Part shown: positions 1-9,289 of the stretch, piece after piece | Layout of the letters: every line of letters begins with the position of its first letter | Numbering within the stretch: position 1 is the stretch's first letter | Source: Microvirga sesbaniae | Lineage (GTDB): Bacteria; Pseudomonadota; Alphaproteobacteria; Rhizobiales; Beijerinckiaceae | DNA length: 43,540 bases | Direction: 5' to 3' | Assembly (NCBI RefSeq): GCF_025460805.1 | Contig: NZ_JAMXFJ010000005.1 | Location: forward strand, 1-43,540 | The notes under the pieces: generated by a model | Told to the model about the DNA's origin: nothing | Seen by the model: only the letters and a program-made list of their open reading frames with translations | Database searches by the model: none | Made by a program: the position numbers and the translations under genes

Positions 1-42
1 CCACTGGACGGCTGTCAGCTCATAACGCTTCGGCTTGGCCAT
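1..42 (-). CDS. IS5-type transposase, N-terminal start only (runs off window)
   Basis: The reverse strand reads an ATG at 42-40 followed by 13 sense codons to the window edge, giving MAKPKRYELTAVQW. That peptide resembles the start of IS5-family transposases, which commonly open with an R-Y-E-L-T-x-x-Q-W segment. Only 14 residues are visible, so the family is a recognition call and the DDE domain lies outside the window. The terminal inverted repeat would be expected between about 43 and 125, but I cannot fix its boundary from one end. An ordinary gene sharing this motif is possible. Confidence 0.55.
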   Translation of the reverse strand, partial: MAKPKRYELTAVQW

Positions 43-127
43 GGGTCAGGCACCAGATCAGCAAATCCAGGGCCCCAGGAATCACAAATCACCCTCAAAG
101 TGAATCCTGAATGTCGATTGGACCTAG

Positions 128-177
128 AGCATCCGATGGATCCCAAAAGTGCAAGTCCACTTTTCACGTCCGATGCT
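128..177. repeat. Family-B palindromic repeat at the 3' end of hrpB
   Basis: AGCATC (128-133) pairs with GATGCT (172-177), and inside it AAAAGTG (145-151) pairs with CACTTTT (158-164). The same CATCGGA/CCCAAAAGTGG/CCACTTTT vocabulary recurs at 22753, 24122, 34961 and 43401. It starts one base past the hrpB stop codon (178-180), so it may fold at the 3' end of that transcript as a terminator or stabiliser. That role is inferred. Confidence 0.7.
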
Positions 178-2700
178 TTAGGTCCCGCGCGGCTTGGCGC
201 GCCGCGTCGGCGGAGCCGTCAGCGGATCCTCGGGCCAGGGATGCTTGGGATACTGCCCGCGCATGTCCGCGCGCACGGCCGCCCAGGAGCCGCGCCAGAA
301 GCCCGGCAGGTCACGGGTGATCTGAATCGGGCGTTGGGCCGGCGACAGTAGGTGCAGGATGAGCGGCGCCCGCCCGGCCGCGATGGTCGGATGCTTGTCG
401 AGGCCGAACAGCTCCTGTACGCGCACGGCCAGAACGGGCCCTTCCTCGGCTCCGTAATCGATCGGGATCTGCGATCCGGTCGGCACTTCCACATGGGTCG
501 GGGCCTCCGTGTCGAGACGCCGCTGCAGGTTCCAGGGCAGGAGCGCGCGCAGGGCCTCGCTCAGGAGATCGGGACCGATGTCGTTCAAGCCGGTTCTGCC
601 GACGAGATGGGGAGCCAGCCACTCCTCGGCCGTCCGGATCAGGGCTTCGTCGGACAGATCGGGCCATTCCTCGCCCTCGGCCTTCCGGAGGAACATCACG
701 CGTTCGCGCCACTGCGCGAGCGCCTTCGACCACGGCAGGGCATCGAGCCCCAGGGACGCGAGACCTTCGGCCAGGGCCCGTGCCGCCTCGTCGGTCGCCG
801 GTACTTTCAGAGGCCGTTCGTTCAGGAGCAGGGCCCCGAGACGGCGGACGCCGCGCGCTCGCAGGGCCCTGGCCTGCCGGTCGAAGGCGACCTCGTCGCG
901 CTGCTCGATCGTCTCGCCGAACAGGCTCTCGATCTCTTCGGGCGACAGGGCGGCGGCCGCCAGAATGCGCGCCGACGCGGCGCCGCCGGCGATTTCGGCA
1001 ACGGCGAGATAAGGCTCCCGGGCCAGCCGCTCATGCGCCTCGAGCGCGGCGCCGCGCCCATTGGCCATGAGGTACTCGCCCGGCTTGCCCCGCGCCTTCG
1101 CGATCCGGTCGGGAAAAGCCAGCGTCAGCAGGGCGCCGAGAGAATGCGGCTCGCCCGAGGGCCGTGCCACGCCGCTCGGTTTGCTCGGCTTCGAATTGTT
1201 CCCGAAAGCCGGGTCCCCTTTCGGGTCCGCCGCCCGGGACCAGCCCTCCGCCATGCGCCGCATGTCCTGCGCCCGGCCCGACCGGTCGCGTCGGAAGCGC
1301 TCGACCCGGTCGGCGAGGTCGACCCCGTCGCCGCCCAGGCCGCGCTCGACGAGAACGGCCGCGAGATCCGCCGCGTCGCGCGCCTGCCGGCTCTCGCCCG
1401 CCGCAAGAACCATGCGCGCCAGTCGCGGCGGCAGGGGCAGGTCGCGCAGGCGGCGGCCCGTGTCGGTGATGCGCCCGTCCGGATCGAGAGCGCCGAGCTG
1501 CTGGAGCAGCGTGCGGGCTTCCTTCAGGGCCGGGGCCGGCGGCGGGTCGAGGAAGGCGAGCGTCGTGGGATCGGCGACGCCCCAGGCGGCGCAGTCGAGG
1601 AGCAGGGGTGCGAGATCGGCGGAGAGGATCTCCGGCCGGGCGAAGGGTTCGAGCGCGCCGGTGGCGGCCTCCTCCCAGAGCCGGTAGCACACGCCCGGTT
1701 CGGTGCGGCCGGCGCGGCCCCGGCGCTGATCGGCGGCGGCGCGGGAGACCCGCACCGTCTCCAGGCGCGTGAGCCCGATATTCGGCTCGTAGACCGGCAC
1801 GCGGGCCAGCCCCGAATCGATCACGACCCGCACGCCCTCGATGGTCAGCGAGGTCTCGGCGATGGCGGTGGCGAGCACCACCTTGCGCCGTCCGGGCTTG
1901 GCCGGACTGACGGCGAGATCCTGCTCGCCCCGTTCGAGGGCGCCGTAAAGGGGCGCGAGGTCGACCGCGGAATCGGAGATGCGCTCGCGCAGCAGGGTCT
2001 CGACCCGTCGGATCTCCCCCTGACCTGGCAGGAAGACCAGGATGGAGCCGCCTTCGGCCCGCAAGCCGCGCGTGACCGCATCCGCCACCTGCTCGTCGAT
2101 GCGCCGGTTGGGATCACGCCCCAGGTAGCGGGTCTCGACCGGATAGGCGCGGCCTTCCGACTCCACGACGGGCGCCTCGCCGAGGAGACGGGCCACCCGG
2201 GCCCCGTCCAGGGTCGCCGACATGACGAGGAGGCGAAGGTCCTCCCTGAGACCGCCCTGCGCATCGAGCGCGAGCGCGAGGCCGAGATCCGCATCGAGGG
2301 AGCGCTCGTGGAACTCGTCGAAGAGCACGGCCGCGACGCCGTCGAGGGACGGATCGTCCAAGATCATGCGGGCAAAAACGCCCTCGGTGACGACCTCGAT
2401 GCGGGTCCTGCGGCTGATCTTGGAGCCCAGGCGGACGCGCAGGCCCACGGTCTCTCCGACCGCCTCTCCGAGAGTCTGCGCCATGCGGGCGGCCGCGGCC
2501 CGTGCGGCCAGGCGCCGGGGCTCGAGCACGATGATCCTTCCCCCGTTCATCCACGGCTCGTCGAGAAGCACCAGCGGCACCCGGGTAGTCTTGCCGGCAC
2601 CCGGAGGGGCGACGAGCACGGCGTTGGGACCCGTGCGCAGGCGCGCCGTCAGGTCCGCGAGGACATCGTCGATGGGAAGGGAGGTGTCGAAAACCCGCAT
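178..2700 (-). CDS. hrpB: ATP-dependent helicase HrpB (DExH-box)
   Basis: 840-residue DEAH/RHA-type helicase. It shows Walker A APPGAGKTT (about residues 31-39), the DEFH box in LFDEFHERS, the SAT motif in VMSATLD and the QRRGRAGR motif VI, followed by the long C-terminal region characteristic of HrpB (ending with a PKHPWPEDP segment). Family members are putative RNA helicases of poorly defined role. I start at the ATG at 2700 because family homology begins with MRVFDTSLPIDDVL. An upstream ATG at 2751 would add 17 low-complexity residues. A family-B palindrome follows the stop. Confidence 0.95.
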   Translation of the reverse strand: MRVFDTSLPIDDVLADLTARLRTGPNAVLVAPPGAGKTTRVPLVLLDEPWMNGGRIIVLEPRRLAARAAAARMAQTLGEAVGETVGLRVRLGSKISRRTRIEVVTEGVFARMILDDPSLDGVAAVLFDEFHERSLDADLGLALALDAQGGLREDLRLLVMSATLDGARVARLLGEAPVVESEGRAYPVETRYLGRDPNRRIDEQVADAVTRGLRAEGGSILVFLPGQGEIRRVETLLRERISDSAVDLAPLYGALERGEQDLAVSPAKPGRRKVVLATAIAETSLTIEGVRVVIDSGLARVPVYEPNIGLTRLETVRVSRAAADQRRGRAGRTEPGVCYRLWEEAATGALEPFARPEILSADLAPLLLDCAAWGVADPTTLAFLDPPPAPALKEARTLLQQLGALDPDGRITDTGRRLRDLPLPPRLARMVLAAGESRQARDAADLAAVLVERGLGGDGVDLADRVERFRRDRSGRAQDMRRMAEGWSRAADPKGDPAFGNNSKPSKPSGVARPSGEPHSLGALLTLAFPDRIAKARGKPGEYLMANGRGAALEAHERLAREPYLAVAEIAGGAASARILAAAALSPEEIESLFGETIEQRDEVAFDRQARALRARGVRRLGALLLNERPLKVPATDEAARALAEGLASLGLDALPWSKALAQWRERVMFLRKAEGEEWPDLSDEALIRTAEEWLAPHLVGRTGLNDIGPDLLSEALRALLPWNLQRRLDTEAPTHVEVPTGSQIPIDYGAEEGPVLAVRVQELFGLDKHPTIAAGRAPLILHLLSPAQRPIQITRDLPGFWRGSWAAVRADMRGQYPKHPWPEDPLTAPPTRRAKPRGT

Positions 2701-2785
2701 GCCGCCTGATGACGCAAGCGGGCCGGGAGAGCAAGGGTGCTCGCTTGTCATTGCCGGCCTGTGGCCGGCGGGGCAAGGCCCGCCT

Positions 2786-2874
2786 CGTCATGGCCGGAAC
2801 AGGCCCGGCCATCCCGATGCGGAAGAGCGCGGCGCTTCAAACAATCGGCGTCACCGGCACAGGGCCGGTGACGA
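2786..2874 (+). repeat. Family-A REP element (two-arm), copy 1
   Basis: Left arm GTCATGGCCGG...CCGGCCATCCCGA and right arm TCACCGGCACAGGGCCGGTGACGAC are each self-complementary hairpins, with about 28 bases between. It lies between the hrpB and HAD genes. Five other complete copies occur in the window (17911, 18075, 26292, 28011, 37262), all intergenic and all in the same orientation. Confidence 0.85.
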
Positions 2875-2887
2875 CCTGGGTGCGACG

Positions 2888-3499
2888 TCACACCGGAAAG
2901 CCGTATCCCCGCAGCTCCGCCGCCAGATCGATCCCCTCGACGCAGTGGATCGCCCGCATGCCGATGGCGCGGGCGGCCTCCGCGTTGGCCTGGGAATCGT
3001 CGATGAATACGCAGTCCTCCGCCTTCAGCCCATAGCGGTCGAGCAGGAGACGGTAGATGGCGGGATCGGGCTTGAGGAGGCGCTCGTCGCCCGACACGAC
3101 GATGCCGTCGAAGCCCGACAGGAACGGGAAGCGTCTCTGGGACTGGATGAATTTGGGCCCGGAGAAGTTCGTGATGCAGTAATTGGGCACGCCGGCGTCC
3201 CGCAGGCGCAGCAGCAGGGCCACGTGTTCCTCGAAGACCCCGGACACGGTCTCGTCCCAGCGCTCGTGGAACGCCCGGATCTGGGGCTCGTGCCTCGGAT
3301 GATCCTTGACCAGCAGAGCCACGGCCTCGTCCCAGTCGCGGCCCCGGTCCTGCTCCACGTTCCAGTCCGGGGTGCAGACATGGGCGAGGAACCACTCCAT
3401 CTGCGCCTCGTCGTCGAAGATCCGGCAGTAGAGGTTGCGCGGGTCCCAGCGCAGCAGGACGTTGCCGATGTCGAACACGACGGTCGTGGGCTGCCCCAT
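2888..3499 (-). CDS. HAD-superfamily hydrolase (YihX/haloacid dehalogenase-like)
   Basis: 203-residue HAD hydrolase. Motif I is FDIGNVLL near residue 10: the nucleophile Asp is present and the usual second Asp is Gly, as in the YihX (glucose-1-phosphatase) type 'FDLGNV'. Motif II is CITNFS, motif III the Lys in LLKPDP, and motif IV FIDDS. Substrate cannot be inferred from sequence. The ATG at 3499 is preferred over a TTG two codons upstream (3505), with GGAAG ten bases before it. It stands alone between maeB and hrpB on the same strand, separated from hrpB by a REP element. Confidence 0.9.
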   Translation of the reverse strand: MGQPTTVVFDIGNVLLRWDPRNLYCRIFDDEAQMEWFLAHVCTPDWNVEQDRGRDWDEAVALLVKDHPRHEPQIRAFHERWDETVSGVFEEHVALLLRLRDAGVPNYCITNFSGPKFIQSQRRFPFLSGFDGIVVSGDERLLKPDPAIYRLLLDRYGLKAEDCVFIDDSQANAEAARAIGMRAIHCVEGIDLAAELRGYGFPV

Positions 3500-3607
3500 G
3501 GTCAAAGTGCTTCCTTCGATTTCGTCCGCACCGGTTTAGTCGTGCGGCGGCACCCGCACCACCCCCCGAACGGGCAGGTCGCCCTCGAAAGCCGAGGGGC
3601 TGTCAAG

Positions 3608-3635
3608 CCGGCTCCCTCGGCGTCGAGGGAGCCGG
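3608..3635 (-). terminator. Hairpin terminator of maeB
   Basis: A perfect 12-bp stem, CCGGCTCCCTCG with CGAGGGAGCCGG and a 4-base loop, begins 10 bases past the maeB stop codon on the transcribed strand. No long T tract follows (only a CTTGACAG stretch), so termination efficiency is uncertain. Confidence 0.6.
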
Positions 3636-3645
3636 AGAGCGACGA

Positions 3646-5937
3646 TCAGCCGCCGATGTTGTAGGCCGCGAGCGCCGCCATGTTGACGATGTCGCTGTCG
3701 GTCGCCCCGAGGGAGACGATCTGCACCGGCTTGTCGAGGCCGACCACGAGCGGGCCCAGCACCATCGCGCCGCCGAGCTCCTGCAGCAGCTTGGTCGAGA
3801 TGGACGCCGAATGGAACGCCGGCATGACGAGCACGTTCGCCGGTCCCGTGAGGCGGCAGAACGGGTATTGCGCCATCACGTCCCGGTTGAGCGCCACGTC
3901 GGCCGACATCTCGCCGTCGTATTCGAAATCGACCCGCATGTCGTTGAGGATCTCGACGGCTTCCTGGATCTTCTCCGCGCGCTCCGCCCTCGGATGGCCG
4001 AAGGTCGAGAACGAGAGCAGCGCCACCCGCGGCTCGTAGCCGAGACGGCGGGCGACGCCAGCGGACTCGATGGCGATCTCCGCGAGCTCCTGCGCGCTCG
4101 GCATCTCGTGGATGGCCGTATCGGCCACGAGAACCGTGCGCCCGCGCGCAAGGCACAGGGACACGCCGATCACGCGGTGTCCGGGCTTGGCATCGATCAC
4201 GTGGCGCACGTCGGCGAGCGCCGTCGAGTAGTTGCGGGTCGCGCCCGTCACCATGGCGTCCGCATCCCCCAGGGCCACCATGGAGGCGGCAAAGTGGTTG
4301 CGGTCCTGGTTGATCATGCGCTGGCAGTCGCGGAACAGATAGCCCTTGCGCTGCAGGCGCTCGTACAGGAACTGCGCGTAGGTCGCGTTGCGCTGGGACA
4401 GGCGCGCGTTGTGGATCTCGATGCCCTCGCGGCCTTCGAGCTCGATCCCCGCCTGGTTGGCCGTTTCCTGGATGCGATCCTCGCGCCCGACCAGGATGGC
4501 CTTGCCGAGCCCCTGGTTGACGAAGGACAGGGCCGCGCGGATGACCTGCTCCTCCTCGCCCTCCGCGAACACGACGCGCTTCGGGAACTTGCGCACGCGC
4601 TCGAAGATGCGGTTGAGCGTGCCGGCCACCGGATCGCGCCGCGCGGAGAGCTGCGCCTTGTAGGATCGCATGTCGACGATCGGACGACGCGCGACCCCCG
4701 TGTCCATGGCGGCCCGCGCCACTGCCATGGGAATCGTGTGGATCAGACGCGGATCGAACGGCACGGGAATGATGTATTCGCGCCCGAAGCGCGGACGGGA
4801 GCCCTGATAGGCGGCCGCCACCTCGTCCGGCACGTCCTCGCGGGCGAGCTCCGCCAGCGCCTGGGCGGCGGCGATCTTCATCTCCATGTTGATGGTCGTG
4901 GCCTGAACGTCGAGCGCGCCGCGGAAGATGTAGGGAAAGCCCAGGACGTTGTTGACCTGGTTCGGATAGTCGGAGCGGCCCGTCGCGATGATCACGTCGT
5001 CGCGGATGCGCGCCACCTCCTCCGGGGTGATCTCCGGGTCCGGATTGGCCATGGCGAAGATGATCGGGTTGGGCGCCATGGAGCGGATCATGTCGTCCGT
5101 GAACGCTCCCTTGGCCGAGAGGCCGAACACCGCGTCGGCGCCGTTCAGCGCATCCGCGAGAGTGCGCGCGCTCGTATCGGCCGCATGAGCGGATTTCCAC
5201 TGGTTCATCCCCTCGGTGCGGCCCTGGTAGATCACGCCCTTGGTGTCGCAGAGGATGACGTTGTTGGGCGCAAAGCCCATGGCTTTCAGGAGCTCGGTGC
5301 ACGCGATGCCGGCGGCGCCCGCGCCGTTCACCACGAGCTTGGTCTTCGCCATGTCGCGGTCGGTCAGATGGAGCGCGTTGATGAGGCCCGCGGCCGCGAT
5401 GATGGCCGTGCCGTGCTGGTCGTCATGGAAGACGGGAATGTCCATCAGCTCCCGCAGGCGCTCCTCGATGATGAAGCATTCCGGCGCCTTGATGTCCTCG
5501 AGGTTGATGCCCCCGAAGGACGGGCCGAGATAGCGCACGCAGTTGATGAAGGCGTCCGCATCCTCCGTGTCGACCTCGAGGTCGATCGAGTCCACGTCGG
5601 CGAACCGCTTGAAGAGGACCGACTTGCCCTCCATGACCGGCTTCGAGGCGAGCGCCCCGAGATTGCCGAGGCCCAGGATCGCGGTTCCGTTCGAGATCAC
5701 CGCCACCATGTTGGACCGGGTGGTGTAGTCGAAGGCCAGGGACGGGTTTTCCGCGATGGCCAGCACCGGCACCGCGACGCCCGGCGAGTAGGCGAGCGAC
5801 AGATCGCGCTGGGTCGCCATGGGCTTCGTCGGGACGACTTCAAGCTTTCCGGGTCGTCCCTGGGCGTGGAACTGCAGCGCCTCCTGATCGGTGAAGGTGG
5901 GACGCTTGCGGCGGATCGGGCGCTGATCGTCGGTCAT
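3646..5937 (-). CDS. maeB: NADP-dependent malic enzyme with phosphotransacetylase-like C-terminal domain
   Basis: 763 residues, the length of MaeB-type fusions. The N-terminal malic domain includes SLAYSPGVAVP (around residue 48), followed by the NAD(P)-binding domain with VVNGAGAAGIA. From about residue 430 onward is a phosphate acetyl/butyryltransferase-like domain (VVFAEGEEEQVIRAA, MVTGATRNYS, and a conserved QIVSLGATDSDIVN end). The enzyme decarboxylates malate to pyruvate with NADP reduction; the second domain is regulatory in characterised members. Divergent from mutS, with 149 bases between start codons. A strong hairpin follows the stop. Confidence 0.96.
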   Translation of the reverse strand: MTDDQRPIRRKRPTFTDQEALQFHAQGRPGKLEVVPTKPMATQRDLSLAYSPGVAVPVLAIAENPSLAFDYTTRSNMVAVISNGTAILGLGNLGALASKPVMEGKSVLFKRFADVDSIDLEVDTEDADAFINCVRYLGPSFGGINLEDIKAPECFIIEERLRELMDIPVFHDDQHGTAIIAAAGLINALHLTDRDMAKTKLVVNGAGAAGIACTELLKAMGFAPNNVILCDTKGVIYQGRTEGMNQWKSAHAADTSARTLADALNGADAVFGLSAKGAFTDDMIRSMAPNPIIFAMANPDPEITPEEVARIRDDVIIATGRSDYPNQVNNVLGFPYIFRGALDVQATTINMEMKIAAAQALAELAREDVPDEVAAAYQGSRPRFGREYIIPVPFDPRLIHTIPMAVARAAMDTGVARRPIVDMRSYKAQLSARRDPVAGTLNRIFERVRKFPKRVVFAEGEEEQVIRAALSFVNQGLGKAILVGREDRIQETANQAGIELEGREGIEIHNARLSQRNATYAQFLYERLQRKGYLFRDCQRMINQDRNHFAASMVALGDADAMVTGATRNYSTALADVRHVIDAKPGHRVIGVSLCLARGRTVLVADTAIHEMPSAQELAEIAIESAGVARRLGYEPRVALLSFSTFGHPRAERAEKIQEAVEILNDMRVDFEYDGEMSADVALNRDVMAQYPFCRLTGPANVLVMPAFHSASISTKLLQELGGAMVLGPLVVGLDKPVQIVSLGATDSDIVNMAALAAYNIGG

Positions 5938-6086
5938 GAGATATGGTTTCTTTTGTTGCGGGGCGTTTCCAAAGGGGGATGCGACCTTAAGGCATAGGGG
6001 GCGCCTTCCTCAAGACTTGTCCACATCCGCCCTTCGGACCCCATGACGCGGATGAAAGGGCGGGCAGGCTTTGCTAAACAGGACGG
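5938..6086. promoter_or_regulatory. Divergent maeB/mutS intergenic region
   Basis: 149 bases between two start codons on opposite strands, so promoters for both genes should lie here. I see an AT-richer patch (ATGGTTTCTTTTGTTG at 5942-5957) close to the maeB start, but no clear -35/-10 pair for either direction. Confidence 0.35.
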
Positions 6087-8813
6087 ATGTCGTCCCAAGC
6101 CGCCTACAAATCCCCCGAGACCCCACCGCCGAACCCCGCGCCGGCCTCCTCCGCCGCGCAGGACAGCCGCGTCACGCCCATGATGGCGCAATATATCGAG
6201 ATCAAGGCGGCCAATCCGGACAGCCTGCTCTTCTACCGGATGGGCGACTTCTACGAATTGTTCTTCGAGGATGCCGAGATCGCCAGCCAGGCGCTCGGGA
6301 TCGTGCTGACCAAGCGGGGCAAGCACCAGGGGCAGGACATCCCCATGTGCGGCGTGCCCGTGGAGCGGGCGGACGACTACCTGCAGCGGCTCATCGGCCT
6401 CGGCCACCGGGTCGCGGTCTGCGAGCAGACCGAGGATCCGGCCGAGGCCAAGAAGCGCGGCTCGAAATCCGTCGTGCGCCGCGACGTGGTCCGCCTCGTC
6501 ACCCCCGGGACGATCACCGAGGAGCGCCTGCTGGAGCCGGGACGGGCCAATTACCTGCTGGCCATCGCCCGCCGCCGCGCCTCCGATACGCAATGGTGCT
6601 ACGGCCTGGCCGCCGTCGACATATCCACAGGCCATTTCGTGCTGAGCGAAACCGACGGCACGGGCCTGTCCGCCGAGATCGCCCGCTTCGAGCCGCGCGA
6701 GATCCTGGTGCCCGACGTCATCCACGACGATCCCGACCTCAGGGGCTTCTGGCAGGAGACCCGCGCGTCCATCACGCCGCTGTCCCGCGAGGGCCTCGAT
6801 CCGGCCTCCGCCGAGCGGCGGCTCAAGGATTATTTCGGGGTCGCGACGCTCGATGCGTTCGGGGCCTTCAGCCCGGCCGAGATCACCGCGGCCGGCAGCG
6901 TGCTCTTCTACGTCGAGAAGACGCAGATCGACAGCCGCCCAGCGCTGAACCCGCCCGCCCGGGACGCCTCCGGGGCGGCGCTTGCGATCGACGCCGCGAC
7001 CCGGGCCAATCTGGAGCTGACCCGCACCCTCTCCGGCGAACGGGCCGGCAGCCTGCTCGCCACCATCGACTGCACGGTGACGCCGGGCGGCGCCCGGCTT
7101 CTCGCCGAGCGGCTCGCCGGCCCCCTCACCCATCCGGGCCAGATCCGCGACCGGCAGGATTCGGTCACGGCCCTCGTCGAGACCAACGACCTGCGCGACC
7201 GCCTGCGGCGCATCCTCAAGCGCTCGCCCGATCTGGCCCGCGCCCTGTCCCGGCTGAGTCTCGGGCGCGGTGGACCGCGCGACCTGGCCTGCGTGCGCGA
7301 CGGCCTGTTCGCTGCCCGCGAGTTGGGTCTCGAACTGGCGATCGCCCCCAATCTGCCGGCGGAGCTGGCGGCGGCCGCGCAGGTGCTCCAGGGTCTCCGC
7401 ACGGACGTGGCCGACCGGCTTGCGGCAGCCCTTGCCGACGACCTGCCCCTGCTCAGGCGCGATGGCGGCTTCATCCGGGCCGGCTTCGACCCCGCTCTCG
7501 ACGAGCTGCGCGAGCTGCAGCAGGATTCCCGCCGCTTCATCGCGGCCCTTCAGGCGCGCTACGCCACCGAGACCGGCTGCCGCTCCCTGCGCGTCAAGCA
7601 CAATCACATGATCGGCTACTTCGTGGAGGTGCCGCAGAATGTGGGCGAGGACCTGCTGAAGGAACCGTTCAAGGATATCTTCGTCCACCGCCAGACCATG
7701 GCGGGCGCCATGCGCTTCTCGACCCTGGAGCTCGGCGAGCTCGAAGCGAAGATCGCGTCTGCGGCCGACCGGGCGCTGAAGATCGAACTCGCCCTCTTCG
7801 ACGAGATGGTCCAGGCCCTGCTGGACCTGGCGGGCGACGTGGCGGCGGCGGCCGAGGCCATCGCGGTCATCGACGTGACGGCGGCTCTCGCCGACCTCGC
7901 CATGCGACTGGACTGGACGCGGCCCGTCGTCGACACCAGCCTCGCCTTCGCCGTCAAGGGCGGCCGCCACCCGGTCGTCGAGGCCGCCCTCAAGCGCGAG
8001 GGCACGCCCTTCATCGCCAACGATTCGGACCTCTCGGGGAAAAGCGCCGGCCACATCCTGCTGATCACCGGTCCCAACATGGGCGGCAAGTCCACCTATC
8101 TGCGCCAGAACGCCCTGATCGTGGTGCTGGCCCAGATGGGATCCTACGTGCCGGCCAGGGAGGCCCATATCGGCATCGTCGACCGGCTCTTCTCCCGCGT
8201 GGGCGCCGCCGACGACCTGGCGCGGGGCCGCTCGACCTTCATGGTCGAGATGGTGGAGACCGCCGCCATCCTCAACCAGGCGACCGCGCATTCGCTCGTC
8301 ATCCTCGACGAGATCGGCCGCGGCACCGCCACCTTCGACGGCCTCTCCATTGCCTGGGCGGCCATCGAGCACCTGCACGAGGCCAATCGCTGCCGGGCCC
8401 TGTTCGCCACCCATTTCCATGAGCTGACCGCCCTCGCCGAACGGATGCCGCGCATTTCCAACGCGACCCTGAAGGTGACCGAATGGAACGGCGAGGTGGT
8501 GTTCCTGCACGAGGTGGTGCCGGGCGCCGCCGACCGCTCCTACGGGCTGCAGGTGGCGCGTCTGGCCGGCCTGCCCGCTCCCGTCGTCGAACGGGCGAAG
8601 ACGATCCTGAGCGAGTTGGAGAAATCGGACCGCGAGGCGCCCAAGCGGGCCCTTGTCGACGACCTGCCCCTGTTTGCGGCTCCCGTCCGCGCCGAGCCGG
8701 CGCCGCCTCCGAAGCAGGACGTCCTGCGGGAGGCGCTCGATGCCCTGGATCCCGATGCGATGACGCCGCGCGAGGCGCTCGATGCGCTCTACCGCCTCAA
8801 GGCGCAGAGATAG
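6087..8813 (+). CDS. mutS: DNA mismatch repair protein MutS
   Basis: 908-residue MutS. After a Pro/Ala-rich 30-residue tail comes the mismatch-binding domain with the Phe-x-Glu motif in [13 protein letters not shown]. The connector and lever domains follow, then the ATPase with Walker [16 protein letters not shown], Walker [12 protein letters not shown] and the ABC-type signature [12 protein letters not shown], then the helix-turn-helix and a C-terminal tail. It recognises base mismatches and recruits MutL. The ATG at 6087 follows a modest AGGACGG ribosome site. Convergent with the receiver gene, leaving 23 bases between stops. Confidence 0.98.
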   Translation: MSSQAAYKSPETPPPNPAPASSAAQDSRVTPMMAQYIEIKAANPDSLLFYRMGDFYELFFEDAEIASQALGIVLTKRGKHQGQDIPMCGVPVERADDYLQRLIGLGHRVAVCEQTEDPAEAKKRGSKSVVRRDVVRLVTPGTITEERLLEPGRANYLLAIARRRASDTQWCYGLAAVDISTGHFVLSETDGTGLSAEIARFEPREILVPDVIHDDPDLRGFWQETRASITPLSREGLDPASAERRLKDYFGVATLDAFGAFSPAEITAAGSVLFYVEKTQIDSRPALNPPARDASGAALAIDAATRANLELTRTLSGERAGSLLATIDCTVTPGGARLLAERLAGPLTHPGQIRDRQDSVTALVETNDLRDRLRRILKRSPDLARALSRLSLGRGGPRDLACVRDGLFAARELGLELAIAPNLPAELAAAAQVLQGLRTDVADRLAAALADDLPLLRRDGGFIRAGFDPALDELRELQQDSRRFIAALQARYATETGCRSLRVKHNHMIGYFVEVPQNVGEDLLKEPFKDIFVHRQTMAGAMRFSTLELGELEAKIASAADRALKIELALFDEMVQALLDLAGDVAAAAEAIAVIDVTAALADLAMRLDWTRPVVDTSLAFAVKGGRHPVVEAALKREGTPFIANDSDLSGKSAGHILLITGPNMGGKSTYLRQNALIVVLAQMGSYVPAREAHIGIVDRLFSRVGAADDLARGRSTFMVEMVETAAILNQATAHSLVILDEIGRGTATFDGLSIAWAAIEHLHEANRCRALFATHFHELTALAERMPRISNATLKVTEWNGEVVFLHEVVPGAADRSYGLQVARLAGLPAPVVERAKTILSELEKSDREAPKRALVDDLPLFAAPVRAEPAPPPKQDVLREALDALDPDAMTPREALDALYRLKAQR

Positions 8814-8836
8814 CCGGCGGCATCGGGAAAGGCCGG

Positions 8837-9289
8837 TCAGGAGACCTGCGGGCTACGCTCGCGTGGGGCTGCGCCGAAAGGGACGAAGGTCACCGTCCGC
8901 GCTTCGTCGGGCTCACGCAGCTGCCCGGCCGTGACATAGCCCAGGGCCTCACGGACGCCGCGTTCCGTGTAGGGCTTGGCGATGACCCCCCAGGCCCCGG
9001 CGAAATCCTCGGGAATGCGCTTGGTGTTCGCCGTCATGAACAGCACGGTCACCTGGAGCTCGCCCGCCAGGCGGCGCGCCACGTCGACCCCGGTCGGACC
9101 ATCGGACAGATGGATGTCGACGAAGGCCAGGTCGGGCTTGAGTTCGCGGCCGCGTGCGAGGGCATCCCCGGAGGATGCCGCGATCGCCACGACATCGTGG
9201 CCCAGATCCTGCAGCAGGCTTTCGAGCTCGAGCGCGATCAGGATCTCATCCTCGACGACGAGGATACGCAACGGCTGCTCGCTACTCAA
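8837..9289 (-). CDS. Single-domain response regulator (LovR-like receiver)
   Basis: 150-residue stand-alone receiver. The acidic pair is in VVEDE (13-14), the phosphorylatable Asp is 58 (AFVDIHLSDG), Thr86 is in FMTANT and Lys105 in AKPY. The last 40 residues are not a DNA-binding domain. It begins at TTG (9289), inside the last codons of the kinase gene: the reading frames share TTGAGTAG, and GGAGGAGA sits seven bases upstream. No ATG/GTG alternative precedes the receiver core. Overlap implies translational coupling. It most likely receives phosphate from, or drains phosphate away from, the upstream kinase, as LovR does with LovK in Caulobacter. Confidence 0.9.
   Translation of the reverse strand: MSSEQPLRILVVEDEILIALELESLLQDLGHDVVAIAASSGDALARGRELKPDLAFVDIHLSDGPTGVDVARRLAGELQVTVLFMTANTKRIPEDFAGAWGVIAKPYTERGVREALGYVTAGQLREPDEARTVTFVPFGAAPRERSPQVS

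Noticed and set aside
352..2709. A 785-codon open frame on the + strand opposite hrpB
   Set aside because: It is an antisense reading of a high-GC gene; the composition is Arg/Gly/Gln-rich with no domain, whereas the minus strand is a clear helicase.
3811..5997. A 728-codon + frame opposite maeB
   Set aside because: Dense in His/Arg/Val with no motif; the malic enzyme on the other strand explains the sequence.
5934..8510. An 858-codon minus frame opposite mutS
   Set aside because: Low-complexity Gly/Arg/Gln composition; mirror of MutS third-position GC bias.
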